From Streptomyces globosus (GTDB lineage Bacteria; Actinomycetota; Actinomycetes; Streptomycetales; Streptomycetaceae): a stretch of 64,000 nucleotides of DNA. A program made the translations under genes and the position numbers. Each line of letters opens with the position of its first letter. Within the stretch, counting starts at the first letter, position 1. Under the pieces are notes generated by a model, which was not told the DNA's origin, made no database searches, and saw only the letters and a list, made by a program, of their open reading frames with translations. The stretch covers positions 3,103,501 through 3,167,500 of the forward strand of contig NZ_CP030862.1 in NCBI RefSeq assembly GCF_003325375.1, in the 5' to 3' direction. This document shows positions 16,587 to 26,974 of this stretch, one piece after another.

Positions 16587-17685
16587 CCTTGCTGATGAAC
16601 TGGATCGGACCTTCGCCCATGCTCGGGACGTAGGTCTTCGCGTTGTGCTTCCCGTTCGGGATCACCCGCATGCTGGTGTGGACGGGGCCCTTGCCGTAGG
16701 TCGCGATCCACTTCTCGACATCCGGCAGCGTCTTCTTGTTGTTCTCGCTGTCGCCCACCTGGAACGCCAGGTAGACGTCCGGGCCCTTCCTGTCGATCAG
16801 GCCCCTGGCCAGCACGCCCGGGTCGTTCGCGGCCTTCTCCTGGTCGTGCCCCTTCCACAGCGGGGAGTCGGGCACCACGTCCGGGCCGGAGCAGATCGCG
16901 GCCTTGAACCTGTCCGGGTGCTTCAGGACCGCCTTCAGGCTCGCGAAGCCGCCGGTGGAGGAGCCCATGAACGCCCAGCCGTCACGGGATCGGACCGTGC
17001 GGAAATTCGCCTTCATCAGGTCCGGGACGTCCTCGGTGAGCCATGTCCCCATCCTGGGCTGGCCGGGTATGTCGGAGCCGTCCCAGTAGATGCCCTTCTC
17101 GTCCCCGGAGGGGTTGAGCACCGGCATGGCCAGCAGGAACGGCTTGCTCCTGCCCTCGGCGGACCACTTCGCGATGCTCGTCTGGAGGCCCAGGTCGGTG
17201 CCCATCCAGTAGTTGTTCGGGTAGCCGGCGCCGCCCGGGAGGGCGATCAGCACGGGGAAGCCGCTCCTGGCGTACTTGGGGTCGTCGTACTCCTTGGGCG
17301 CCCACACCCAGACCTTGCCCTTGAAGCCCGACTTCTTGCCGTCCAGGGTGGTCACGGCAACGTGCGTGCCGTCGGGCAGCGTCATCGCATTCTTGAAATC
17401 GGCCGCCGGGCCGGTCGGCATCAGGGCCTTCGAGCCGGCGTTCTGCGCGCCGCCCGCCTGCCCTGCGCCGCCGCGGGCGGGGGCGCCGAAGGAGACGCTC
17501 TTCCCCTTGTCGGTGAAGGGGGGTATCTCGAAGTGGTACATGGCGCCGGAGGCGATGCCGGCGAGGGCCAGGACGGCGGCACCGACGGCGAGCCACCGCC
17601 GGCCGCGGCGCGGCCGGCGGCCGGGTTCCGGTTCCGGTTCGGGGTCCGCGTATCGCGGGTACTGGCCGTCGGGTGAGTACGACAT
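16564..17685 (-). CDS. Membrane-anchored esterase-D/antigen-85-like hydrolase
   Basis: 373 residues. A short cytoplasmic Pro/Glu/Arg-rich tail precedes one N-terminal membrane helix (about 31-48), then a linker and an alpha/beta-hydrolase domain. GFPVLIALPGGAGYPNNYW supplies the oxyanion region and WAFMGSSTGGFASLK the nucleophile Ser (about 242). VIPNGKHNAKTYV is likely the catalytic His region. It resembles the putative esterase (esterase D) superfamily that includes mycolyltransferases; streptomycetes have no mycolates, so an ester of another cell-envelope or extracellular molecule is the probable substrate. Confidence 0.82.
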   Translation of the reverse strand: MSYSPDGQYPRYADPEPEPEPGRRPRRGRRWLAVGAAVLALAGIASGAMYHFEIPPFTDKGKSVSFGAPARGGAGQAGGAQNAGSKALMPTGPAADFKNAMTLPDGTHVAVTTLDGKKSGFKGKVWVWAPKEYDDPKYARSGFPVLIALPGGAGYPNNYWMGTDLGLQTSIAKWSAEGRSKPFLLAMPVLNPSGDEKGIYWDGSDIPGQPRMGTWLTEDVPDLMKANFRTVRSRDGWAFMGSSTGGFASLKAVLKHPDRFKAAICSGPDVVPDSPLWKGHDQEKAANDPGVLARGLIDRKGPDVYLAFQVGDSENNKKTLPDVEKWIATYGKGPVHTSMRVIPNGKHNAKTYVPSMGEGPIQFISKVMEGPVE

Positions 17686-17823
17686 GTGCGGTGGCTCTCC
17701 GGCTTGTGCTGCCCCGTCGGGGGTCGGTCATCGCGTTCTGACCGAAGGATGATCGTATGGCTCGGCCAGTTCCGGTTTTTTCCAGTTCTTGGGCCGGCCT
17801 GGGGCTGAGCCTTGCCGAACGAG

Positions 17824-17855
17824 CCGCCCCCGGCCGCACGGGCGGCCGGGGGCGG
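17824..17855 (-). terminator. Terminator of the GNAT gene
   Basis: A 14-bp perfect stem (17824-17837 with 17842-17855) around ACGG, 19 bp past the GNAT stop on the minus strand. Confidence 0.75.
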
Positions 17856-17874
17856 GAGCCGTCCTGCAGGAGCG

Positions 17875-18561
17875 TTACGCCGGAACGAGCGCCCTGCGCC
17901 TGCGCCGCCGCGGGGCCCGCGCCGAGAGCCGCAGCTCGATGACCGCCCGCACGGCCGGCCACTCCTCGTCGAGGACCGAGTAGAACGCGGTGCTGCGCAC
18001 CGCCCCGTCGAGGCCGCGCGAATGCGCCCGGCGGACGCCCTCGGGCGTGAACCCGAGCCGTTCCATCGCCGCCCGCGAGCGCACGTTGCGGGCGTCCGCG
18101 CGCAGCGAGATCCGCCGTACGCCCCAGGTCTCGAAGGCGTGGCGCAGCATGAGCAGCTTCGCCTCGGTGTTGATGCCCGTGCCCTGGGCGCCGGGGGACA
18201 GCCAGGTGTTGCCGATCTCCGCGGCGTCGGGGATCGCCGTCAGCGGATCCCCGAAGGGGACGCCCGGCACCGCGGGCCACACCAGCGGCCCCTGCCAGTA
18301 GTCCAGGTCGAGGAACCGGGTGGAGCCGACGACGAGGCCGTCCGAGGCTCTGACCACCGCGAACGGGAGCGATCGGCCGGCCGCCTGATCGGCGAGGGCG
18401 CGGTCGATGTACTCGTGGGACGCCTGCACACCGTGGGGTACGGGGGTGAAGGCGTAAGTCGTACGATCCTCGGCCCCTGCCAGGGCCAAGGCCTCGGCGT
18501 GGTGCGGGGCGAGGGGCTCGAGCCGCACGGTGCGGCCGGCGAGGAGTACGGGTACGGGCAC
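17875..18561 (-). CDS. RimJ/RimL-type GNAT acetyltransferase
   Basis: 228 residues from GTG 18561, where homology-like sequence begins (VLLAGRTVRLEPLAPHHAEAL). Further features are GSTRFLDLDYW, the acetyl-CoA loop region NTWLSPGAQGTGINTEAKLLMLRHAFE, and VRRISLRADARNVRSRAAMERLGFTPEGVRR, which is characteristic of RimJ/RimL-like protein or peptide N-terminal acetyltransferases. The C-terminus is a poly-arginine tail. It acetylates alpha-amino groups of an unknown target. It is monocistronic, followed by a strong hairpin. Confidence 0.85.
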   Translation of the reverse strand: MPVPVLLAGRTVRLEPLAPHHAEALALAGAEDRTTYAFTPVPHGVQASHEYIDRALADQAAGRSLPFAVVRASDGLVVGSTRFLDLDYWQGPLVWPAVPGVPFGDPLTAIPDAAEIGNTWLSPGAQGTGINTEAKLLMLRHAFETWGVRRISLRADARNVRSRAAMERLGFTPEGVRRAHSRGLDGAVRSTAFYSVLDEEWPAVRAVIELRLSARAPRRRRRRALVPA

Positions 18562-19023
18562 GGAGCCTTCGGTCCTTCTGGGCGGTGGGGTGGTTGCACA
18601 GTCTGCGCGCCTGGAGTCACCCCCCGCGCAAAACGCGGGTGAAAGGCAACGGGCTGTCAGGTGAAGCGCGAGTGCCTCAATGTAGCTCCTCGGAGTGCTC
18701 TCATGAACCCCCAAAATGGCAACGCCGCGGCCATGTTTTCCGGCGTGTCCGCGCCGCGCGCCCGCAAGGCTCTGACCTGCGGCGATGTACCAAGATCGAG
18801 GGCGGTCCGGTGTGATGTGCCGCGCCGCCCGCCCGGTCGGCCGGGCCGCGCTCCCCGGCCGGTCCCGCCGCACGCCCGCGCGGGCTCCCGCCGGCTCCCG
18901 CGAGCCGGCGCGCAACGAGCCCTCCCCGGCCTGCGGAACGGCGGTCCGGGGCCCCGATTGGCCCGCCGAAAGCATGGTCGATTGGCCTCCTCGGGCGGGC
19001 CATCCCGCTGCTGCAATGAGGTG
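18562..19023. other. 462-bp divergent intergenic region with an A+T-richer pocket
   Basis: No convincing gene is visible. It contains a CCCGCG-CAAAA-CGCGGG hairpin near 18620-18640, a stretch with relatively low G+C at about 18660-18760, and a pair of 9-bp direct repeats near the MFS start. It separates the divergent GNAT and MFS genes and probably holds both promoters. An uncharacterised small RNA is possible. Confidence 0.4.
18955..18987. repeat. Direct repeat CGATTGGCC upstream of the MFS gene
   Basis: CGATTGGCC occurs at 18955-18963 and 18979-18987, a period of 24 bp, ending 36 bp before the proposed GTG start. It could be a tandem operator. Confidence 0.45.
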
Positions 19024-20307
19024 GTGACACCACGCATCCTGCCCCCGCCCGGCATTCCGCGCCGCCTTGCGGCCGCCCAGCTGGCCAACTCGGTCGGTGA
19101 CGGCGCCTACTACGTCTGCTCGGCTCTGTTCTTCACCGTGGTGGTCGGTCTGCCGCCCGCCCGGATCGGCCTGGGCCTGACCCTCGCCTGGGCGGTCGGC
19201 TCGGTCGCCGGCGTCCCGCTGGGGGCGCTCGCCGACCGGCGGGGGCCGCGCGGCACCTCCGTGCTGCTGGCCGCGGCCACCGCCGCGGGCGTCGCCTCCT
19301 TCCTGTTCGTCCGCTCGTACAGCGCCTTCCTGGTCGCCGCCGTCTGCTACGCCACCGCGCAGTGCGGGCTGGCGGCCGCCCGGCAGGCCCTGCTCGCCGG
19401 GCTCGTCCCCGCAGGGGAGCGGACGCGGGTGATGGCACACCTCCAGTCGGTCCTCAATGCCGGGCTCGCGGTCGGGGCCGCGCTCGGCGGGATCGCCCTC
19501 GCCGCCAGCACGGAGCGGGCCTACCTGGCGGTGTTCGCGCTGGACGCGCTGGGCTTCCTCGTGTGCGCTGCGGTGCTGCTGCGGCTGCCCGCACCGGCGG
19601 CGGCGCCGCGCCGCGGGGCGGGGGAGCCGCGGCCGGCGGTGCTGCGGGACCGGCCGTACGCGGTGGCCGCCCTGCTGAACGCCGTCCTGCTCCTGCGGAT
19701 GCCGCTGCTGAGCCTCGCGGTCCCGCTGTGGACCGTCGAGCGGACCAGCGCCCCCGGCTGGCTGGTTTCTGTGCTGTTCGTGCTCAACACCGGCGCCGTC
19801 ATGCTGTTCCAGGTGCGCAGGGCCGAACCGGTGTCCGACCTGGCCGCCGCGGCCCGCGCCGTGCGGCTCTCCGGCCTGGGCGCGGCCGCATCCTGCGCCG
19901 TGTTCGCCCTGTCCGGGTCGGCCGGGCCCGCGTGGGCGGCCGCGGCGCTGCTCGTGGCGGGCGCCGCGCTCCAGGCCGACGCGGAGATGCGGCAGTCCGC
20001 CGGCTCCTGGCAGATCGGCTTCTCCCTCGCGCCTGCGGACCGGATCGGCCGGTACCAGGGGTTCTTCGGGACCGGTGTGCCCCTCGCCCGGTCCGCGGGC
20101 CCCGTGGTCGTGACCTCCCTGGTCCTGCTCTGGGGCGTCCCCGGCTGGTTCCTGCTGGGCGGGCTGCTCCTGGCGGCCTCGTACGCGATGGGCCCGGTGG
20201 TCCGGTGGGCGGAGCGCAGCCGTCCGGGCGCGGGGCGGGCGGCGCCTGCGACCGGTGCGCCGGCGGCGGGCGGGACGGGCCCTGCGGGTGCGCCGGTCGC
20301 GCCCTGA
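19024..20307 (+). CDS. MFS transporter, possible siderophore or drug exporter
   Basis: About 427 residues from a GTG at 19024 (an alternative GTG is 3 bp earlier). It is a 12-helix major-facilitator protein. ADRRGPRGTS is the motif-A loop between helices 2 and 3, and a long charged loop splits the two halves (PAAAPRRGAGEPRPAVLRD). The FhuF-like ferric reductase gene starts only 13 bp after the stop, so the two are almost certainly co-transcribed. That suggests a role in siderophore traffic rather than general drug efflux. No iron-box sequence is visible upstream, but a direct repeat is. Confidence 0.85.
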   Translation: MTPRILPPPGIPRRLAAAQLANSVGDGAYYVCSALFFTVVVGLPPARIGLGLTLAWAVGSVAGVPLGALADRRGPRGTSVLLAAATAAGVASFLFVRSYSAFLVAAVCYATAQCGLAAARQALLAGLVPAGERTRVMAHLQSVLNAGLAVGAALGGIALAASTERAYLAVFALDALGFLVCAAVLLRLPAPAAAPRRGAGEPRPAVLRDRPYAVAALLNAVLLLRMPLLSLAVPLWTVERTSAPGWLVSVLFVLNTGAVMLFQVRRAEPVSDLAAAARAVRLSGLGAAASCAVFALSGSAGPAWAAAALLVAGAALQADAEMRQSAGSWQIGFSLAPADRIGRYQGFFGTGVPLARSAGPVVVTSLVLLWGVPGWFLLGGLLLAASYAMGPVVRWAERSRPGAGRAAPATGAPAAGGTGPAGAPVAP

Positions 20308-20320
20308 GATCATCTGCGGC

Positions 20321-21004
20321 ATGGAGATGGACGACGTACTGCGCCGGCTGGCGGCCGTGGGGCCGTTCTTCACGGTGTCCGGCGGGGCGCGGCCGCCCGC
20401 GGAGGGGTTCCGGCCGCTGGCCGGGCTCTACGGGGAGCGGCTCGGCCCGTACGTGGCCGAGGTCGGCCGGCGCATCGGCAGCGGGCCCGGCCGCGTGGCC
20501 GCGTCGACCGCCCAGTTCGGGATCGCCTCGCGGCTGTGGTCCCTCGGCCTGGGGTGCGCCGTCCTGGGAGGCCGGGTTCCGGACCTGGGGCCGGACCGGC
20601 TGTGGTGGCGGGTCCCCGAGGGCGGATCGCTGGAGCTGTGGCTGCCCGCGCCCGGCGAGGGGGCCCGGCCGGCCGCGGACCTCGGGCCGGCCGTTCTGGC
20701 GCACCTGGAGGTCCTGGATGCGGCGCTGCGGGAGCGGTACCGGATCTCGCCGCAGGTGCTGCGCGGGAACACGGCGTCCGGGCTGGTCGGGGCGGTGCGG
20801 GTGCTGCTCGGCCGGGTGCCGGACGGCGGTCCGGCCACGGCGCTGGCGGCCGGGCTGCTGGCCGACGGCGGCGCACTCGGCGGGACGGGCGCCTTCGTCC
20901 ACGAGGAGGGGCTCGGGGTGGCCTTCGTGCGGCGCAGCTGCTGCCTGTACTACCGGACGCAGGGCGGCGGCCTGTGCGGGGACTGCGTGCTGCGGACCCG
21001 GTAG
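20321..21004 (+). CDS. FhuF-like siderophore ferric reductase (2Fe-2S)
   Basis: 227 residues. The C-terminus carries the FhuF signature C-C-x10-C-x2-C (Cys207, 208, 219, 222; SCCLYYRTQGGGLCGDC), which binds a [2Fe-2S] cluster. The N-terminal part (GLYGERLGPYVAEVGRRIGSG; a globular domain rich in Leu/Gly) fits the FhuF/FscN-type fold. These enzymes reduce Fe(III)-siderophores in the cytoplasm and so release iron. It is coupled to an MFS gene upstream. The two NIS siderophore synthetases at 59.9-63.2 kb are a possible source of the ligand, though far away. Confidence 0.8.
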   Translation: MEMDDVLRRLAAVGPFFTVSGGARPPAEGFRPLAGLYGERLGPYVAEVGRRIGSGPGRVAASTAQFGIASRLWSLGLGCAVLGGRVPDLGPDRLWWRVPEGGSLELWLPAPGEGARPAADLGPAVLAHLEVLDAALRERYRISPQVLRGNTASGLVGAVRVLLGRVPDGGPATALAAGLLADGGALGGTGAFVHEEGLGVAFVRRSCCLYYRTQGGGLCGDCVLRTR

Positions 21005-21024
21005 GGGCGGCGGCCGCCGGAGAC

Positions 21025-21059
21025 GGGTGCGGGCCGCCAGGGGGCGGTTGCCCGCACCC
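21025..21059. terminator. Terminator between FhuF-like and subtilase genes
   Basis: A 10-bp perfect stem, GGGTGCGGGC with GCCCGCACCC, with a 15-nt loop, placed between convergent genes. Confidence 0.65.
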
Positions 21060-21096
21060 TGGTGGCCCGCTGCGGCGTGGCGGTACGTCCGAAGGC

Positions 21097-22893
<1,797 letters not shown>

Positions 22894-23053
22894 TGCGTCC
22901 TCCGAGGACCCGGTGGTGCGGATCGCAGTTACCGGGCCGTACGAAACGAGTGGTGGACGCAAGATGTCAGACGCGTGCCCCCGGGCGGAAGTAAGTTTCA
23001 GCACAGCCGACTTGCCCGGCTGGTGGCCGAAAATGATCGGTGGGGGGCCGGTC

Positions 23054-23102
23054 GAGCCGGCCGGGCTGGGCACCGTGGGGGCGAGCCCTGCCCGGCCGGC
23101 TC
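23054..23102 (-). terminator. Terminator of the dicarboxylate symporter gene
   Basis: A 13-bp perfect stem (23054-23066 with 23090-23102) with a 23-nt loop, just past the dctA stop on the minus strand. Confidence 0.65.
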
Positions 23103-23118
23103 GCGGCCGGCGCACCGT

Positions 23119-24474
23119 CTATGCCGGTACGCCCGTCTTGTCGCCGGCCGAGGGGGCGGGCACGGCGGGGGCCTCCGTGCCGTGGCCGTCGTCGGTCAGC
23201 GTGGTCTCGTCGAAGGCGAGTTGCCCGGCGAGGACTTCGCGGGCCCGCTCGCGGTCGAACTCCTTGGTCCAGGTGCCGATCAGCACGGTCGCCACCGCGT
23301 TGCCCGCGAAGTTGGTCAGGGCCCGCGCCTCGCTCATGAAGCGGTCGATGCCCACGATCAGGCCGACGCCGTCGACCAGTTCCGGCCGGTGCGACTGCAG
23401 TCCGCCCGCCAGCGTCGCCAGTCCGGCCCCGGTCACGCCGGCCGCGCCCTTGGAAGCCACGATCATGAACAGCAGCAGGGAGACCTGCTCGCCGAGGGCG
23501 AGCGGCTCGCCCATCGCCTCCGCGACGAACAGGGAGGCCATCGTCAGGTAGATGGCGGTCCCGTCCAGGTTGAAGGAGTAGCCCGTGGGCACCGTGATGC
23601 CGACGACCGGCTTCGACACGCCCAGGTGCTCCATCTTCGCGATCAGCCGCGGCAGCGCCGACTCCGAGGAGGACGTCGACAGGATGAGCAGGAACTCCCG
23701 GCCGAGGTAGCGCAGCAGCCCGAAGACGCTGATGCCGGTGCACAGCCGCAGCAGGCCGCCGAGCACGACGAAGACGAACAGCAGGCAGGTCGTGTAGAAG
23801 CCGATCATGATGACGGCCAGCGACTTCAGTGCGTCGATGCCGGTCGCCCCGACCACCGCGGCGATCGCGCCGAACGCACCCACCGGCGCCACCCACATGA
23901 TCATCGCCAGGATCCGGAATACCAGCTTCTGGACATGGCCGATGCCGCGGAGCACCGGCTCGCCCGCCGCGCCCATGGCCTGGAGCGCGAACCCGCACAA
24001 CAGGGCCACCAGCAGCGTCTGGAGCACCTCCCCGCCGGTGAAGGCGGACACCAGCGTCGTCGGCACGATGCCGAGCAGGAACTCCTGGGTGCTCTCCGCC
24101 CCGCCCGCCTTCGCCTGCGCCTCGCCGGCGTGCCGGACCGCCTCCGTCAGCTGCAGGCCGCTGCCGGGCTCCAGCAGGTTCCCGACGACCAGCCCGATCG
24201 CCAGGGCGACCGTCGACATGGCCGTGAAGTAGCCGAGGGCGAGGCCGCCCACGGCCCCCACCTTCGCCGCCTTGCGCACCGACCCGATACCGAGCACGAT
24301 CGTGCAGAAGATCACCGGTGAGATCATCATCTTGATGAGGTTCACGAAGCCGGTGCCCAGCGGCTTCAGCTCGACGGCCGCGCTCGGGGCGGCGAAGCCG
24401 ACGGCGATGCCGAGCAGCACCGCCGCTATCACGGCGATGTACAGGTAGTGGGTCTTGTCGCGTCTGGCGGCCAC
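23119..24474 (-). CDS. dctA: C4-dicarboxylate:cation symporter
   Basis: 451 residues from GTG 24474 (CAGGAGG upstream). It is a DAACS-family carrier with eight or so membrane helices. The diagnostic reentrant-loop sequences are STSSSESALPRLI (serine-rich HP1), PTGYSFNLDGTAIYLTMASLFVAEA, and a C-terminal FMSEARALTNFAGNAVATVLI. It takes up succinate, fumarate and malate with protons. It is divergent from a DcuS/CitA-like sensor kinase gene, the classic arrangement for dicarboxylate-inducible uptake. Confidence 0.93.
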   Translation of the reverse strand: MAARRDKTHYLYIAVIAAVLLGIAVGFAAPSAAVELKPLGTGFVNLIKMMISPVIFCTIVLGIGSVRKAAKVGAVGGLALGYFTAMSTVALAIGLVVGNLLEPGSGLQLTEAVRHAGEAQAKAGGAESTQEFLLGIVPTTLVSAFTGGEVLQTLLVALLCGFALQAMGAAGEPVLRGIGHVQKLVFRILAMIMWVAPVGAFGAIAAVVGATGIDALKSLAVIMIGFYTTCLLFVFVVLGGLLRLCTGISVFGLLRYLGREFLLILSTSSSESALPRLIAKMEHLGVSKPVVGITVPTGYSFNLDGTAIYLTMASLFVAEAMGEPLALGEQVSLLLFMIVASKGAAGVTGAGLATLAGGLQSHRPELVDGVGLIVGIDRFMSEARALTNFAGNAVATVLIGTWTKEFDRERAREVLAGQLAFDETTLTDDGHGTEAPAVPAPSAGDKTGVPA

Positions 24475-24524
24475 GTTCGCCTCCTGGTGGTGAAAGTCGT
24501 CCCGCCAGACCATCGCCCACCCCT

Positions 24525-24538
24525 GTGACCCCGGTCAC
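24525..24538. promoter_or_regulatory. Palindrome between dctA and the sensor kinase gene
   Basis: GTGACC-CC-GGTCAC, perfect 6-bp arms, in the 107-bp divergent region. It is the best candidate binding site for the adjacent response regulator. Confidence 0.45.
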
Positions 24539-24581
24539 CCTTGCGTTCATTGAGTTCACGGGCCGGTGCACACTGAGCGCC

Positions 24582-26225
24582 ATGTTCCGGTTCCCCCGCC
24601 CGCCGCGCAGCCTCGCCGGCCAGCTGTTCGCCATGCAGGTGCTGCTGGTCGCCGTGGTGGTCGCGGGCTGCGCGGTCTTCGCCTACGCCACGGCACACGG
24701 CCAGGCAGAGGATGCCGCACGGCGCCAGGCCGGGGCCGTCGCCCGCGCCGTCGCCGACTCGCCGTCCGTCCTGGAGGCGGTACGCCGGGCCGGCCGCGGC
24801 ACCGACCCCTCGGCCGCGCTCCAGCCGTACGCGGAGCGGGTGCGCGCCGACTCCGGCGTCGACTTCGTGACGATCATGGCCCCCGACGGGCGCCGCTGGA
24901 CCCACCGCAACCCGCAGCGCATAGGCGAGCCGTTCATGGGCAACACCGCGCCCGCCCTGCGCGGCGAGACCTTCAGCGAGACGTACACCGGCACGCTCGG
25001 CCCCTCGATCCGCGTGGTCACCCCGCTTGCGGACGACGGCCGGATCGTCGGCCTGGTCGCCGCGGGCATCACGGTCCGCGCCGTCAGCGACCGGCTCGCC
25101 GCCCAGCTGTCCGCCCTGGCCTGGGTCGCCGCCGGCGCGCTCGGCCTCGGCGCGGTCGGCACGTACGTCGTCAACGCCCGGCTGCGCCGGCACACGCACG
25201 GCATGAACGCCGCCGAGCTCAGCCGCGTGTACGACTACCACCAGGCGGCCCTGCACGCCGTCCGGGAAGGGCTGCTGATGCTCGACGGGCGCCGCCGGAT
25301 CACCCTGATCAACGACGCCGCCCGGGAACTGCTCGGCCTGTCCGCAGACGTCCGCGGCACCGCCGTCGCCGACCTGGGGCTGCCCCCGCCGCTGACGGGG
25401 GCCCTGCTCGCGGACCGGCCGCGCGTGGACGAGGTGCACCTGACGGCGGAGCGGGTGCTGGTCGTCAACAGCTCGCCCGTCGCCGGCGGCGGCCGCCGCG
25501 GCACCGTGGTGACCCTCCGCGACCATACCGAACTCCAGTCGCTGACTGGTGAGTTGGACCGGGAACGCGGGTTCACGCAGGCCCTTCGCGGACAGGCACA
25601 CGAGGCGGCCAACCGCCTGCACACCGTCGTCTCCCTGATCGAGCTCGGCCGCGCGGACGAGGCCGTGGAGTTCGCCACGGCCGAGCTGGAGCTGGCGCAG
25701 GCCCTCACCGACGAGGTGGTCACCGCGGTCGGCGAACCGGTCCTGGTGGCGCTGCTGCTCGGCAAGGCGGCGCAGGCGCACGAGCGGGGGGTGGAGCTGG
25801 TGGTCACCCCGGACAGCCGCGCCTTCGGGGGGACGGGAACCGGAGCGCCCGGCGGCGGGCGCCCGGCCGGCGGGCCGCCCGGCGTCCCGCCCCGCGACCT
25901 CGTCACCGTCCTCGGCAATCTCGTCGACAACGCCGTCGACGCCCTGACCGGCGTACCCGGCGCCCGCATCGAGGTCACGGTGCGCCCCGACGGCGACTCG
26001 CTCCTGCTCCGCGTCGCCGACAACGGCCCCGGGCTCCCGGAGGGCGCCGCCGCCGACGTGTTCCGGCACGGCTGGTCGGGCAAGGGGGAGGGGCGGGGCC
26101 TCGGGCTCGCCCTGGTCCGGCAGGTCGCCCACCGGCACGGCGGGACCGCCGAGGCCGCCGGATCCCCGGGCGGCGGAGCCCGGTTCACCGTACGACTGCC
26201 GATACGGAAGGAGCAGCCGGCATGA
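24582..26225 (+). CDS. DcuS/CitA-type sensor histidine kinase
   Basis: 547 residues from ATG 24582. Two membrane helices (about 15-38 and 170-192) bracket an extracytoplasmic PAS-like domain containing RIGEPFMGNTAPALRGETFSE, close to the ligand pocket of citrate and dicarboxylate sensors. A cytoplasmic PAS segment (LLMLDGRRRITLINDAA), then the dimerisation helix (GQAHEAANRLHTVVSLIELG, phospho-acceptor His) and an ATPase domain with NLVDNAVDAL (N box), DNGPGLP (G1) and GRGLGLAL (G2) follow. A Gly/Pro insert sits within the ATPase domain. The stop overlaps the response regulator start by 4 bp. Confidence 0.92.
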   Translation: MFRFPRPPRSLAGQLFAMQVLLVAVVVAGCAVFAYATAHGQAEDAARRQAGAVARAVADSPSVLEAVRRAGRGTDPSAALQPYAERVRADSGVDFVTIMAPDGRRWTHRNPQRIGEPFMGNTAPALRGETFSETYTGTLGPSIRVVTPLADDGRIVGLVAAGITVRAVSDRLAAQLSALAWVAAGALGLGAVGTYVVNARLRRHTHGMNAAELSRVYDYHQAALHAVREGLLMLDGRRRITLINDAARELLGLSADVRGTAVADLGLPPPLTGALLADRPRVDEVHLTAERVLVVNSSPVAGGGRRGTVVTLRDHTELQSLTGELDRERGFTQALRGQAHEAANRLHTVVSLIELGRADEAVEFATAELELAQALTDEVVTAVGEPVLVALLLGKAAQAHERGVELVVTPDSRAFGGTGTGAPGGGRPAGGPPGVPPRDLVTVLGNLVDNAVDALTGVPGARIEVTVRPDGDSLLLRVADNGPGLPEGAAADVFRHGWSGKGEGRGLGLALVRQVAHRHGGTAEAAGSPGGGARFTVRLPIRKEQPA

Positions 26226-26974
26226 CCGCGAGCGGACCGGCCGAGGGCCCCCGCGCCGGGGCGGCTGCGGGGCGCCCGGCCGAGGTGCGGGTCCTGGTGG
26301 TCGAGGACGACCCCGTCGCCGCCGACGCGCATGCGCTGTACGTCGGCAGGGTGCCGGGCTTCACCGCCGTCGGCACCGCCCACTCCCTGGCCGAGGCCAC
26401 CCGGGTCCTGGAGCGGACCCGCGTCGACCTGCTGCTGCTCGACCTGGGCCTGCCCGACGGCCACGGGCTGCGCTTCGCGCGCGGACTGCGCGCCGCGGGG
26501 CATCCGGTCGACGTGATCGCGGTGACCTCGGCGCGGGACCTGGCGGTGGTCCGCGAGAGCGTCTCGCTGGGTGTCGTCCAGTACGTGCTGAAGCCGTTCG
26601 CCTTCCCGACGCTGCGCGAACGGCTGCTGCGGTACGCCGAGTTCCGCTCGACGGCGGGGGAGGCGGCCGGCCAGGACGACGTGGACCGGGCGCTCGCCGC
26701 CCTGCGCACCCCGCTCCCCGCCGAGCTGCCCAAGGGGCTCAGCGCGCCGACCCTGGACCGGGTCGCCGCGCTGCTGCGGGCGGCCCCCGAGGGCATGACC
26801 GCGGCCGGGGCGGCGGGGGCGGCGGGGATCTCGCGGATCACGGCCCGCCGCTACCTGGAGCACCTGGTGGACACCGGCCGCGCCGACCGCACCCCCCGGT
26901 ACGGCCAGGTGGGCCGCCCCGAGCTGCACTACCGCTGGCTCGCCGCGGCGGCCGGTTCGGTGTCGAAGGTGTAG
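26222..26974 (+). CDS. DcuR/CitB-type response regulator
   Basis: 250 residues. The receiver domain has VLVVEDDP (acidic pocket), phospho-acceptor Asp in LLLLDLGLPDGHG, Thr/Ser in VTSARD and the switch Lys in YVLKPF. The output domain is a winged helix with GMTAAGAAGAAGISRITARRYLEHLV, as in CitB/DcuR. With the coupled sensor it should switch on dctA in response to external C4-dicarboxylates. The 3' end overlaps the convergent tyrosinase gene by 46 bp. Confidence 0.92.
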   Translation: MTASGPAEGPRAGAAAGRPAEVRVLVVEDDPVAADAHALYVGRVPGFTAVGTAHSLAEATRVLERTRVDLLLLDLGLPDGHGLRFARGLRAAGHPVDVIAVTSARDLAVVRESVSLGVVQYVLKPFAFPTLRERLLRYAEFRSTAGEAAGQDDVDRALAALRTPLPAELPKGLSAPTLDRVAALLRAAPEGMTAAGAAGAAGISRITARRYLEHLVDTGRADRTPRYGQVGRPELHYRWLAAAAGSVSKV

